Shown here: positions 54,836 through 63,876 of the stretch, piece by piece | Position numbering within the stretch: the stretch's first letter is position 1 | Layout of the letters: each line of letters begins with the position of its first letter | Assembly: GCA_965214055.1 (NCBI GenBank) | Contig: OZ243931.1 | Location: 2,542,001 to 2,606,000, forward strand | Origin: WTGA01 sp965214055 | GTDB lineage: Bacteria > Pseudomonadota > Gammaproteobacteria > Arenicellales > Poriferihabitantaceae | Reading direction: 5' to 3' | DNA length: 64,000 nucleotides | Translations under genes and position numbers: made by a program | Notes under the pieces: generated by a model | Told to the model about the DNA's origin: nothing | What the model saw: the letters and a program-made list of their open reading frames with translations, nothing else | The model's database searches: none

Positions 54836-55345
54836 ATGAATAAAAATTTCGTCTCCGTGCTGATGGGATCGGATTCAGACCTGCCTACCATTCAGTCGAC
54901 CTTTCAGGTGTTGGATAAACTGGGGGTTCCCTGGGAAGCTCGGATTACTTCCGCACACCGAACCCCCCAGGCCACCCATGAATATGTCCGGGATGCCGAG
55001 CACCGGGGGTGTGCGGTGTTCATTGCCGCTGCCGGGCTGGCGGCCCACCTGGCAGGCACCGTCGCCGGGCTAACCTCCAAACCGGTCATCGGGATTCCTA
55101 TGGACGGAGGGCCGCTAAATGGCCAGGATGCGCTGTTGTCCACGGTACAGATGCCCGGGGGAATCCCCGTGGCCTGTGTTGCCATCGGCAAGGCGGGCGC
55201 CAAAAATGCGGGATATCTGGCCGCCCAGATCCTGGCGGTTTCCGACCCTGGGATTGGTCAGCGGGTGAAACAGGAACGCGAAGAGAATGCGGCGGTGATT
55301 ATGCAAAAGAACGACCGGCTCCAGGAGGATTTGAACCAAAGTTGA
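54836..55345 (+). CDS. purE: Class I N5-carboxyaminoimidazole ribonucleotide mutase PurE
   Basis: 169 residues. VLMGSDSDLPTIQ, TSAHRTPQ (catalytic His) and AAAGLAAHLAG are all present. ATG 54836 gives family length; the frame open to 54722 adds unrelated text. Class I PurE needs N5-CAIR from PurK, whose gene usually follows directly; here tsaC follows instead with a 4-nt overlap, so purK must be elsewhere. Confidence 0.95.
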   Translation: MNKNFVSVLMGSDSDLPTIQSTFQVLDKLGVPWEARITSAHRTPQATHEYVRDAEHRGCAVFIAAAGLAAHLAGTVAGLTSKPVIGIPMDGGPLNGQDALLSTVQMPGGIPVACVAIGKAGAKNAGYLAAQILAVSDPGIGQRVKQEREENAAVIMQKNDRLQEDLNQS

Positions 55346-55896
55346 AATTTGCTTCTGTATCCGATGCGGCGGCGGTCATCGGCCAGGGAGGGGTGGTGGC
55401 GTACCCCACGGAATTCTGCTACGGACTGGGTTGTGACCCGTCCAATACCGGGGCAATCCGGCGGATACTGCGCCTCAAGCGCCGGCCCCGGGACAAGGGA
55501 CTGATCCTGATTGCAGACCGCCTGGATCGCCTGTTCGGCTACATGACCTCCCTGCCTGCACCGTACCGGGACGAGATGCTGGAAAGCTGGCCAGGTCCGT
55601 TTACCTGGCTGGTTCCGGCCAGACCGGGGGTCTCAAGATGGGTGCGCGGCGAGCATGACAGTATTGCCGTACGGGTGACCGCACATCAAGGTGCGGGACG
55701 ATTGTGCCGGGCCGCAAAAATGGCGCTTGTCTCGACAAGCGCCAATGCTGCCCGACAACCGCCATTGCGCACTGCGGAGGCGGTATCCAGGGCATTTGCG
55801 GGCCAGGTGGACTGTATTGTCGGTGGACGAGTCGGTTCCGGTTCTTCCCCCACAACCATACGCGATGGATTGACCGGGAATGTTGTCAGACCATGA
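55342..55896 (+). CDS. tsaC: Threonylcarbamoyl-AMP synthase TsaC
   Basis: 184 residues. GGVVAYPTEFCYGLGCD at the start, LKRRPRDKGLILIAD for nucleotide binding and LVSTSANAARQPP near the end are the YrdC/Sua5 hallmarks. It makes threonylcarbamoyl-AMP for the t6A37 modification of tRNAs. The start is TTG 55342, overlapping the purE stop as TTGA; no ATG exists in the right place, and AGGAGG lies 13 nt upstream. Confidence 0.93.
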   Translation: MKFASVSDAAAVIGQGGVVAYPTEFCYGLGCDPSNTGAIRRILRLKRRPRDKGLILIADRLDRLFGYMTSLPAPYRDEMLESWPGPFTWLVPARPGVSRWVRGEHDSIAVRVTAHQGAGRLCRAAKMALVSTSANAARQPPLRTAEAVSRAFAGQVDCIVGGRVGSGSSPTTIRDGLTGNVVRP

Positions 55897-56848
55897 TCCC
55901 GGGGGATTGCCCGGATTGAACCCGTCCCGTAACACGCCGAATGTCCAGGCAGTGGTTCAGTATTTTCAGAGCCTGCAGGATTTTTGTTGCGAGCAGATGC
56001 AGTCCATGGAGAACGAGGCCCGGTTCAGGGAAGACAAATGGGACCATCACGGCGGTGGAGGGGGGACCACCCGGGTGATTGAAGACGGAGAGGTGTTTGA
56101 AAAGGGCGGGATCAATTTCTCTTTGATTGAAGGGGTGGCTCTGCCCGAGACAGCGTCCGCGACCCGCAGGAGCATTGCGGGCAGACCGTTCAAGGCCACG
56201 GGGGTGTCGCTGGTCATGCATCCCCGGAACCCCTTTGTGCCAACGACTCACATGAATGTGCGTTTCTTTATCTCCGACCCGGAATCGGACCACCCGGTAT
56301 GGTGGTTTGGTGGAGGGTATGACCTGACCCCTTACTATGGGTTTGTGGAGGATTGCGTCCATTGGCACAAGACGGCGAAACAGGTCTGCGACACTTTCGA
56401 CCCCCTCTACTATCCAAAATTCAAGGAACAATGTGATGACTACTTTTTTATCCCGCATCGGAATGAGGCCCGGGGGATAGGGGGGTTGTTTTTTGATGAC
56501 CTGAATGAACCGGGATTCGAGGAGTCATTCGAATTCGTACGTGCGGTGGGGTTCAGCCTGCCGGATGCCTACCTGCCCATTGTGGCAGCCAGGAAAGAGA
56601 CCGGTTATACCGACCGGCATCGCCGGTACCAGTCTTACCGCCGCGGACGCTATGTGGAGTTCAATCTGGTTTATGACCGGGGGACGCTGTTCGGGTTGCA
56701 GTCCCGGGGCCGCACGGAGTCCATATTGATGTCGCTGCCCCCGGTGGTAAACTGGGTATATAACTGGAGTCCTGCCCCGGGAAGCGAGGAGGAAGCGCTG
56801 CAGACCGGCTTCCTGAAACCAAGAAACTGGCTGGAAAGCCAGGCGTAG
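55880..56848 (+). CDS. hemF: Oxygen-dependent coproporphyrinogen III oxidase HemF
   Basis: 322 residues, complete. GGGGGTTRVIEDGEVFEKGG, WWFGGGYDLTPYYG, FIPHRNEARGIGG, RRGRYVEFNLVYDRGT and ESILMSLPP are all family signatures. It decarboxylates coproporphyrinogen III to protoporphyrinogen IX with O2 in haem synthesis, which implies aerobic growth. The start overlaps the end of tsaC by 17 nt, and AGGGAGAG-type context is lacking. Confidence 0.97.
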   Translation: MLSDHDPGGLPGLNPSRNTPNVQAVVQYFQSLQDFCCEQMQSMENEARFREDKWDHHGGGGGTTRVIEDGEVFEKGGINFSLIEGVALPETASATRRSIAGRPFKATGVSLVMHPRNPFVPTTHMNVRFFISDPESDHPVWWFGGGYDLTPYYGFVEDCVHWHKTAKQVCDTFDPLYYPKFKEQCDDYFFIPHRNEARGIGGLFFDDLNEPGFEESFEFVRAVGFSLPDAYLPIVAARKETGYTDRHRRYQSYRRGRYVEFNLVYDRGTLFGLQSRGRTESILMSLPPVVNWVYNWSPAPGSEEEALQTGFLKPRNWLESQA

Positions 56849-56879
56849 GGAAGAGGGGGATGAAATCATTTCGGGTGCG

Positions 56880-58172
56880 ATGTTGACGATCTACCGGTTC
56901 TTCCTGTATGCCATCTTCCCGGTTGTCATGCTGAAACTGCTGTTGCGGGCAATCCGGAACCATCAGTATTTTGCGAGGATGCCACAGCGGTTCGGGTTTA
57001 ACCTGCTTCGGCCGGAGTCCCGCCCATCTTCCCGGGGTGGAATCTGGGTGCACGCGGTTTCAGTGGGTGAGGTCAATGCCGCGGTGCCCCTCATCAATGA
57101 AATGATCGCGACCTGTCCAGGGAGGTCCGTTACCGTGACGACCATGACGCCAACGGGGTCTGAGCGGGTTCAGCAAGTGTTGGGAAACCGGGTGTTCCAT
57201 TGTTATCTGCCGTATGATTACCCTGGGGCCATGAAACGATTCCTGAACACGGTTCGACCCGATGTGGGAATGGTGATGGAGACTGAAATCTGGCCCAACA
57301 TGATCTCGGAATGTCATCGGCGGAAGATTCCCCTGATCTATACCAATGTCCGCATGTCGGCCCGCTCGTACCGGGGGTACCAACGGTTCCAGTTCTTCTT
57401 CAGGGAAATATTCAATAAAGTGGACCAGTTTGCCGTACAGGCAAAGATGGACGCAGGCCGACTGGTTGACCTTGGTGTGGATGCGCAGAAAATCAGGGTC
57501 ACCGGAAATATCAAGTTCGAAGTGGTACTGCCTGCCAGCACGAAGGAAGTTGCACAGTCCGTTCGCCGGAATCTGGGGTGGGAAAGGCCGGTGTGGGTTG
57601 TCGGCAGTACCCATGAAGGTGAGGAACCCCGGATACTGGAAGCCTTTGCCGGCGCCAGAACGGAGATTCCGGATTTACTGCTGGTGCTGGTGCCAAGACA
57701 CCCTGAGCGATTTGCAGCGGTCTTCCGATTATGTACCCGTCACGGCTATCGCACCGTCCTGCGTTCGCAACACCACTCGAAAATATCCGTCGATACGGAT
57801 ATCTATGTGGGAGACACCATGGGGGAGTTGTCCATGCTGCTGTGCGCCGGGGACCTGGCCTTTATGGGGGGCAGCCTGGTCCCCACCGGCGGTCACAACC
57901 TGCTGGAGGCCTGTGCAGCGGGGGTCGCTGTGGTCTTTGGCCCCCATATGTTCAACTTCCAGGAAATCTCAAACCTGGTGCTGTCAGGCGGAGCCGGGGT
58001 CCAGGTGCTTGACAGCGAAGAATTGTCTGAAGTGGTGGTCCGGTTGTTTAAGGACCCGGGGATGCGGGACCAGTACGGGTCCGAAGGTCAGTCGATCATC
58101 GAAGCAAACCGGGGAGCACTGGCCCAGATACTGGAAATCCTGCAGACCTGCTACCCGGTTGCCCCCCGGTAA
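56880..58172 (+). CDS. waaA: 3-deoxy-D-manno-octulosonic acid transferase WaaA
   Basis: 430 residues. An N-terminal membrane segment (FFLYAIFPVVMLKLLLRA) is followed by WVHAVSVGEVNAAVPLI, METEIWPNMI with the catalytic Glu region, and FMGGSLVPTGGHNLLE. It adds Kdo to lipid A on the cytoplasmic face of the inner membrane, so the cell makes LPS. It converges on pepN. Confidence 0.96.
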   Translation: MLTIYRFFLYAIFPVVMLKLLLRAIRNHQYFARMPQRFGFNLLRPESRPSSRGGIWVHAVSVGEVNAAVPLINEMIATCPGRSVTVTTMTPTGSERVQQVLGNRVFHCYLPYDYPGAMKRFLNTVRPDVGMVMETEIWPNMISECHRRKIPLIYTNVRMSARSYRGYQRFQFFFREIFNKVDQFAVQAKMDAGRLVDLGVDAQKIRVTGNIKFEVVLPASTKEVAQSVRRNLGWERPVWVVGSTHEGEEPRILEAFAGARTEIPDLLLVLVPRHPERFAAVFRLCTRHGYRTVLRSQHHSKISVDTDIYVGDTMGELSMLLCAGDLAFMGGSLVPTGGHNLLEACAAGVAVVFGPHMFNFQEISNLVLSGGAGVQVLDSEELSEVVVRLFKDPGMRDQYGSEGQSIIEANRGALAQILEILQTCYPVAPR

Positions 58173-58196
58173 TCGGGAAAAACAGGTGGACCTTCT

Positions 58197-60815
58197 TCAG
58201 GCCAGGTTCTTTTCGACGATTTCACTGACATCCCTGGACAGGCCAGGCAATGCAGAAATGGATTGCAGGGCCTGTTTCATTTTTTCCCTGGGTCCGGGGG
58301 TGTACCTTTTCCAGCCATTCAGGGAGGACGCCAGCCTCGCGGCGATCTGCGGGTTCACGGGGTCCAGTTTTTCGATCCACTGTTGAACAAACGCATATCC
58401 CGACCCGTCGGAGGCGTGTAAACAACAGGGATTGCCATGGGAAAATCCCAGAATCAGCGAGTACACCTTGTTCGGGTTCCGGTAGTCGAAACCGGGGTGT
58501 TCGGTCAGAACATTCACCGTTTTCAGGGTGCCGTTACGGGGCGCCGTGGCCTGGAAACGAAGCCATTTGTCGATGACCAGAGGCTCTTCTTTCCATTGTA
58601 TGTAGAATTCTTCCAGGATGTCCTGGCGGTCGCTTCGGGATGATCGTGCAATCTGGAAAATCGCGGAAGCGGTGTCGGTCATACAGGTTGAGTTTTCCAG
58701 TTGCTCCAGGCAAAGGGCCCGGGATGCGGTATCGTCCAGGGCGCACAGATAATCCAGGCAGGCATTTCTCAGGCTTCGTTCCGCCATTTCCCGGTGATTC
58801 ACCTTTCCCGAATGGTTGGCCTGGCATTGGTGGTAAGTGTCCATCAGGGTCTTCCGGGATGCCCTCGCAATTTGAAATTTCACCTCGTTGACGGCGGATT
58901 GAATTGATGGCGGGTCGATGGGTGAAACCTGTTCGGAAAGGTAGGGGATGTTCGGCAGGGTGATCAGCTTGGCGACAAAAGCAGGGTCTGCGGTACCGGT
59001 ATCCAGCAGGTCTGAGACCATAGAGGCCAATCGGTCGGACGCGGGCAACTCGTCCCCTTTCTGAATGCAGGAAACCGTTTCCAGAAGATGCGCAAGAAAC
59101 AGTTTTTGGCCCGATTCCCAGCGGTTGAAAGGGTCGTCGTCATGTCGAAGCAGAAATTCCAGGTGGTTCGTGCCCAGGGGAAGGTTGATCTCCACCGGGG
59201 CACTGAAATCACGCAATAGGGAGGGGATCGGCCTGGAACGAATGGAATGAAAGGAAAAGGTCTTGCTGGGTTCGTCCAGAATCAGCGTGGTTTCCTGGTG
59301 CCGGCCATCCACCGGCATCTTTTCCCCCTGGGGATCAAACAATGCCATTTTTACGGGAATGACAAAAGGAGATTTTGCGGTCTGTCCGGGCGTGTCGGGG
59401 CACGATTGTTTCAGGGTGATCCGGTAGGAGTTTTCTGGTGGGTCATACTGGCATTCCACGTCAATTCTCGGTGTGCCTGCCTGTGAATACCAGTTCTTGA
59501 ATTGCGTTAAATTCACGTTGCCGGCACTTTCCATGGCGGCCACAAAATCATCAGTGGTCACAGCCTGTCCATCGTATCGCTCAAAATAGTCATCGGTGCC
59601 CCGGAGAAATGACTTCGTGCCGAGGATGGTCTGTAACATGCGAATGACTTCGGCCCCCTTGTTATAGACCGTCGCGGTATAGAAATTATTGATTTCTTGG
59701 TAGGAATCCGGGCGTACGGGATGTGCCATGGGGCTGGCATCCTCCTTGAATTGATAAGCACGCAACAGATTCACATCGTCAATCCGCTTGACCCCCCGGG
59801 ACCCCATGTCGGCGCTGAATGACTGGTCGCGAAAAACCGTAAATCCTTCCTTGAGGCTGAGTTGAAACCAGTCCCTGCAGGTGACCCGGTTTCCGGACCA
59901 GTTGTGGAAGTACTCATGACCGATGACGCTTTGGACATTCTGGAAGTCCTCGTCCGCCGCCATCCGGGGGTCGGCCAGAACAAATTTGGTGTTGAAGATG
60001 TTCAGGCTCTTGTTTTCCATGGCCCCCATATTGAAATCCTCTACCGCCACCACATTGAACAGATCGAGGTCGTATTCCCGCCCATACACCTCTTCATCCC
60101 AGCGCATGGCCAGCTTGAGGGACTGCATCGCATGGTGACACTTGTCGATATCCGATTCCCGGGCGTAGAACCTCAGGGTGACCTGCCGGCCATTCATAGT
60201 GGTAAAATGGTCTTCCAGACAATCGAGGTCCCCCGCAACAATGGCAAACAGGTACGTGGGTTTGGGGAATGGGTCCTGCCAGACGGCATAGTGAGTCGAT
60301 TCGGTGACCTCTCCTTTTTCCACCAGATTGCCATTGCACAGCAATACGGGGAAATCCGACTTGTCCGCAACCAGCTTCACCCGGTAAGTGCCCAGATTGT
60401 CCGGTCGGTCAATGGCGGGAGTAATCCGCCGGAACCCTTCTGCTTCACATTGGGTACACAGGATATTCGCCGATTTGTACAGGCCGCTCAGCGCGGTATT
60501 TTTCGACGGATCCAGGGAGTTGCGGATTTCCAGTTCAAATTCATCCGGGACATTTTTGACCGTGAGTGAGTCGCTGTCCCGGTGCCAGGCACCGGAAGAC
60601 ACCGGTTCGCCATTGATGGAGACGGAGGTGACTTCCACAAATTCGCAATGGAGAACCAGGTCCCCGGCATGGCGGTTTGATCTGGTTATAGAATGCCGGG
60701 CAACGACTTCAGTTTCCGAATAATCCAGCTTGATTTCCAGGTCGGAATGATGGATTAAAAAATCGGGTTTTCGGTAATCCCGGAGGAAGACCGTTCGAGG
60801 CGCTTCATTCTTCAT
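58197..60815 (-). CDS. pepN: Aminopeptidase N (M1 family)
   Basis: 872 residues, full E. coli-type PepN. GAMEN is at about residue 266 and the zinc site is HEYFHNWSGNRVTCRDWFQL with SLKEGF supplying the Glu. The C-terminal helical DUF3458 region follows. It removes N-terminal residues from peptides in the cytoplasm. It is on the minus strand, 24 nt from waaA's stop, and 96 nt separates it from the ferredoxin gene upstream. Confidence 0.97.
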   Translation of the reverse strand: MKNEAPRTVFLRDYRKPDFLIHHSDLEIKLDYSETEVVARHSITRSNRHAGDLVLHCEFVEVTSVSINGEPVSSGAWHRDSDSLTVKNVPDEFELEIRNSLDPSKNTALSGLYKSANILCTQCEAEGFRRITPAIDRPDNLGTYRVKLVADKSDFPVLLCNGNLVEKGEVTESTHYAVWQDPFPKPTYLFAIVAGDLDCLEDHFTTMNGRQVTLRFYARESDIDKCHHAMQSLKLAMRWDEEVYGREYDLDLFNVVAVEDFNMGAMENKSLNIFNTKFVLADPRMAADEDFQNVQSVIGHEYFHNWSGNRVTCRDWFQLSLKEGFTVFRDQSFSADMGSRGVKRIDDVNLLRAYQFKEDASPMAHPVRPDSYQEINNFYTATVYNKGAEVIRMLQTILGTKSFLRGTDDYFERYDGQAVTTDDFVAAMESAGNVNLTQFKNWYSQAGTPRIDVECQYDPPENSYRITLKQSCPDTPGQTAKSPFVIPVKMALFDPQGEKMPVDGRHQETTLILDEPSKTFSFHSIRSRPIPSLLRDFSAPVEINLPLGTNHLEFLLRHDDDPFNRWESGQKLFLAHLLETVSCIQKGDELPASDRLASMVSDLLDTGTADPAFVAKLITLPNIPYLSEQVSPIDPPSIQSAVNEVKFQIARASRKTLMDTYHQCQANHSGKVNHREMAERSLRNACLDYLCALDDTASRALCLEQLENSTCMTDTASAIFQIARSSRSDRQDILEEFYIQWKEEPLVIDKWLRFQATAPRNGTLKTVNVLTEHPGFDYRNPNKVYSLILGFSHGNPCCLHASDGSGYAFVQQWIEKLDPVNPQIAARLASSLNGWKRYTPGPREKMKQALQSISALPGLSRDVSEIVEKNLA

Positions 60816-60911
60816 GGTCAGAAATAACCGGTCAAGCTGTTCTTTATCCCAAGCCGGATGATTGTTGGATTCCGTAGCGCAGACTGCTGGGAGGATAACA
60901 TCAGGCCCGGT

Positions 60912-61235
60912 TCATCTTTCCAGGTACTGCAACTTTTCCTTGACGTCCAGCCAGTCATCCGAATCTTCCGGGGGATCCTTCATTTCCGTGATCACCGGCC
61001 AACGTTCGCTCAATTCGGCGTTGAGATCAAGAAAATGCTGCTGGTGTTCCGGGAGTTCGTCTTCGGAATAGATCGCATTTACGGGGCATTCCGGTTCGCA
61101 CAGGCTGCAATCAATACACTCTTCGGGGTCGATGACCAGAAAGTTGGGACCTTCATGAAAACAATCCACAGGACAAACTTCCACACAATCGGTGAGTTTG
61201 CAGCGAATGCAGGACTCCACTACCACATAGGTCAT
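60912..61235 (-). CDS. fdxA: 7Fe-8S ferredoxin FdxA
   Basis: 107 residues. Two cluster motifs, CIRCKLTDCVEVCPVDCF and CIDCSLCEPECP, with the 3Fe-4S/4Fe-4S spacing and a C-terminal extension (HQQHFLDLNAELSERWPVIT) typical of the Azotobacter FdI type. It is a soluble electron carrier. It stands alone, upstream of pepN. Confidence 0.96.
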   Translation of the reverse strand: MTYVVVESCIRCKLTDCVEVCPVDCFHEGPNFLVIDPEECIDCSLCEPECPVNAIYSEDELPEHQQHFLDLNAELSERWPVITEMKDPPEDSDDWLDVKEKLQYLER

Positions 61236-61780
61236 CTTTTCAATTCTCCGGAATGAAAAATATCGGGGTCGCTATTGTATGGATTTGGAGGGTGCCATAC
61301 AACCTGCGGTTTGGTTAAGTGTTAGGAGTTCATGATCTGTCCGGTAAGTAGCACATAAACTGTCCGGTTTCAAAAACCCTGATTGGGAGGTGTGATGAAA
61401 CGGGCAGAATGGTACAGGAGACCAAAATATGCCGATATCGGCATAAACCAGATGAATGAGATTTGAAGAAGCGTATGAGGGTTGGACGGGGAGTCGTCTG
61501 ATCTTTGGAGGCAAGCTTGGATAATATCTTTATCGGCCTTCGCTTCGAAGGGATGTTTTCTCTGTCAGGATTCACGATCAGTCTCCCGGCGATCCGGCAA
61601 TGGACCCAAATTCCTGCGTCACGGGGGATCGTGGGACAGTGTAACAGGACAGCGTAGAAAAAGTTTAATTTGAACCCTATGAGACCACCCAGTACTTAAG
61701 AGGAGGGCGGCGTTACCCAGTGGGTGATAACCCGGGTTACGCAGAGGCAGTGTCCACGCGAGCACCGCCGTGCTCTTCCA
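61236..61780 (-). other. Gene-free stretch
   Basis: About 545 bp between fdxA and the GIY-YIG-like gene. Only short frames without family features are seen, and no clear repeat was recognised. Confidence 0.4.
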
Positions 61781-62101
61781 CTACTCGTTACAGGTTGGGA
61801 CTGGGATCAAGTTGGTGAGCAGATCGCGCTTTTCTCGCCGACGAGCCATGACGCCGTCTTCGTTCCTACGCACATGGATGTGCGTCGCCTCCTCGCGTCG
61901 GATGCATGACATCCTGTGATGGTTGTCGAAGCCCTCGAAGAGATATTCTGTCTCACCGATGTAGATGGGAGAATATATTCCCCGCGCTGTTTCCCTTACG
62001 AAGATGTAGTTGCCAGGCACGGCCTTGAAGGTCGTGCCGATGGGAAAGACATCGTATTCATACAGGCGACGGGATTCTCCGAACCAGATGCGCGCTTTCA
62101 T
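61781..62101 (-). CDS. Small GIY-YIG-like domain protein
   Basis: 106 residues. GNYIFVRETARGIYSPIYIG, then ETEYLFEGFDNHH, resembles the GIY-YIG start with its two tyrosine motifs, and the end DLLTNLIPVPTCNE matches small stand-alone proteins of this type. Such proteins often travel in mobile cassettes. Nuclease activity is not certain. A 14-bp palindrome lies about 40 bp upstream. Confidence 0.65.
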   Translation of the reverse strand: MKARIWFGESRRLYEYDVFPIGTTFKAVPGNYIFVRETARGIYSPIYIGETEYLFEGFDNHHRMSCIRREEATHIHVRRNEDGVMARRREKRDLLTNLIPVPTCNE

Positions 62102-62528
62102 TGTATTTCAGTGTTCTTTTCATGGCTAACGGTTGAACGGCGCATGCGCCGCGGGCACCCCGAACTCATCCGCAATGGAAAAAAAGACGCATCAAAAGTT
62201 CGGAATTGCAATACTATGAAGTCTACCATTTGCAAATCGTGACATAACCTGATTGTCGGCGATTGGCGTGTGCGGCTTGTTTACGTCCCGTTTGTTGTCG
62301 GACTGTTGGCGTACGGCAATCCTACATTATCGGGGCAGTGCTCAGGAAACCCCATTTTTCGACCGGATGTCTCCAATGAAAAGACAACCGGACCCGCGTA
62401 CCGGTTGCTGCGGCAATCTTTACACGATCTTTTCATTTGCCTTACCCAAACCTTGCACTTGGCCGGGCACAATGCACCGCATGAATCAACGTATTCATAC
62501 TCTATTACCCACATCAAGGTACCCACTT
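62102..62528 (+). other. Intergenic region before the Spy-like gene, with palindrome
   Basis: About 430 bp between divergent genes. CGGCGCATGCGCCG (62138-62151) is a perfect palindrome. An open frame from 62253 only extends the Spy-like gene upstream and has no family match. Confidence 0.4.
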
Positions 62529-63005
62529 ATGAAAAAACGAAATCTCATTATCACAGTCGTCATCACCGCAATGATTGGTTCCGGGCTGGTTTTCGCAGGT
62601 GCCAGGAACTGCGAGTATTCCGGCAAGACCCATGCTGGCCACGATGGAAGGCACAAGATGGAACGAATCATCGGAAAGATGGACCGGCATCTGGATCTTT
62701 CCGATGCACAGGAATTGTCGCTGAAAAAAATACTGGAAGAAAACAAGTCGATGATCCGGGCTACCCGTCATGCCGACAGGTCGTTTTACCTGGATATGAT
62801 GGCCCTTGGCCTGTCGTCGGATAATTTAGATGAATCGGTGAACGCGCTGGCCCGGGAAAGGGCCGAACAGGTGAAGCAAGGCGCCATGGAAATCGCCCAT
62901 GTCGCAAAGCAGGTTTCGGAAGTGCTCACTGAAGAGCAAAAACAGGAAGCTCATGACTTCATCCGGAAAAGAATGAATGGGTGGCATACCGAAAGCACCA
63001 TGTAG
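62529..63005 (+). CDS. Spy/CpxP-like periplasmic protein
   Basis: 158 residues with a signal peptide (MKKRNLIITVVITAMIGSGL then VFAG). The mature part is helical, with the LTxxQ-type repeats LSDAQELSLKKI and LTEEQKQEAHDFI that mark the CpxP/Spy chaperone fold. ATG 62529 is chosen because it opens a proper signal sequence. It probably senses or holds misfolded envelope proteins and feeds back on the two-component system encoded next. Confidence 0.88.
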   Translation: MKKRNLIITVVITAMIGSGLVFAGARNCEYSGKTHAGHDGRHKMERIIGKMDRHLDLSDAQELSLKKILEENKSMIRATRHADRSFYLDMMALGLSSDNLDESVNALARERAEQVKQGAMEIAHVAKQVSEVLTEEQKQEAHDFIRKRMNGWHTESTM

Positions 63006-63123
63006 ACGGGCACACCATTACCGCATACACTCCTGTTTCATGGGCCGGGCCAGGGATGGCCCGGGAAACCAAGAAACGACTCTGGGAAAGAGGACTCCCG
63101 GGGAAGTTTTCCAGAGAAAGGAA

Positions 63124-63876
63124 GTGGCCAGTCATTCCCCGGATACCGGCTCCGCAAAAACCGATGCCACGAGAATACTGCTCGTGGACGATGATGCGGT
63201 GCTTGCCGGAATGCTCGGGGAATTTCTGGAAAGGGAAGGGTGTGCAGTTCATCATGCCGGCAACGGGGAGGATGCACTGGACCGCATCAGCCGGAATGTT
63301 TACGACCTGCTGGTTCTGGATATCATGATGCCCCGAATGAACGGCCTTGATGTGCTCAGGGAACTCCGGACCCGCAGTACACTGCCGGTGATCATGCTGA
63401 CCGCCAGGGGAGACGACCTGGACCGGATCCTGGGCCTGGAACTGGGTGCGGATGACTACGTCTCCAAACCCTTTAACCCCAGGGAATTGCTCGCCAGGAT
63501 CCGGGCGGTTCTGCGGCGAACCCACTTGAAGGCAAAGAACCAGGCCACCGAAATTGAACAGGGAGATATCCGGATCAACCCCGCAACCCGTGGAGTGACC
63601 ATCGGCCAGGGTACCCGGGATAAACGCCCGGTTTCACTGACCCAGACCGAGTTTGACCTGCTGTACCTGTTGTTGGTTAAGCCAGGTCAGCTGGTCACTA
63701 AATCCAGTTTGTCGACCCAGGTCCTGGACAAGCCGCTGAGCAGGTGGGACCGCAGTATTGATGTGCATATCAGCAACCTTCGAAAAAAACTCGGCCCCTT
63801 TTCCCATGGTGGCAACCGGATTAGAACGGTACGGGGAGTCGGGTACCTGTACCAGAGTGGTGAGAGGGAACGTTGA
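63124..63876 (+). CDS. OmpR-family response regulator, CpxR-like
   Basis: About 250 residues from GTG 63124. The receiver domain has ILLVDDDAVLAGML, phosphorylation site LLVLDIMMPRMNG and KPFNPREL. The C-terminal winged helix has LTQTEFDLLYLL and VDVHISNLRKKLG-type text ending RTVRGVGYLY. The frame is open to 62977 and other starts such as ATG 63040 are possible. Its stop overlaps the kinase start (TTGA). Together with the Spy-like gene it suggests a Cpx-type envelope stress system. Confidence 0.9.
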   Translation: MASHSPDTGSAKTDATRILLVDDDAVLAGMLGEFLEREGCAVHHAGNGEDALDRISRNVYDLLVLDIMMPRMNGLDVLRELRTRSTLPVIMLTARGDDLDRILGLELGADDYVSKPFNPRELLARIRAVLRRTHLKAKNQATEIEQGDIRINPATRGVTIGQGTRDKRPVSLTQTEFDLLYLLLVKPGQLVTKSSLSTQVLDKPLSRWDRSIDVHISNLRKKLGPFSHGGNRIRTVRGVGYLYQSGERER

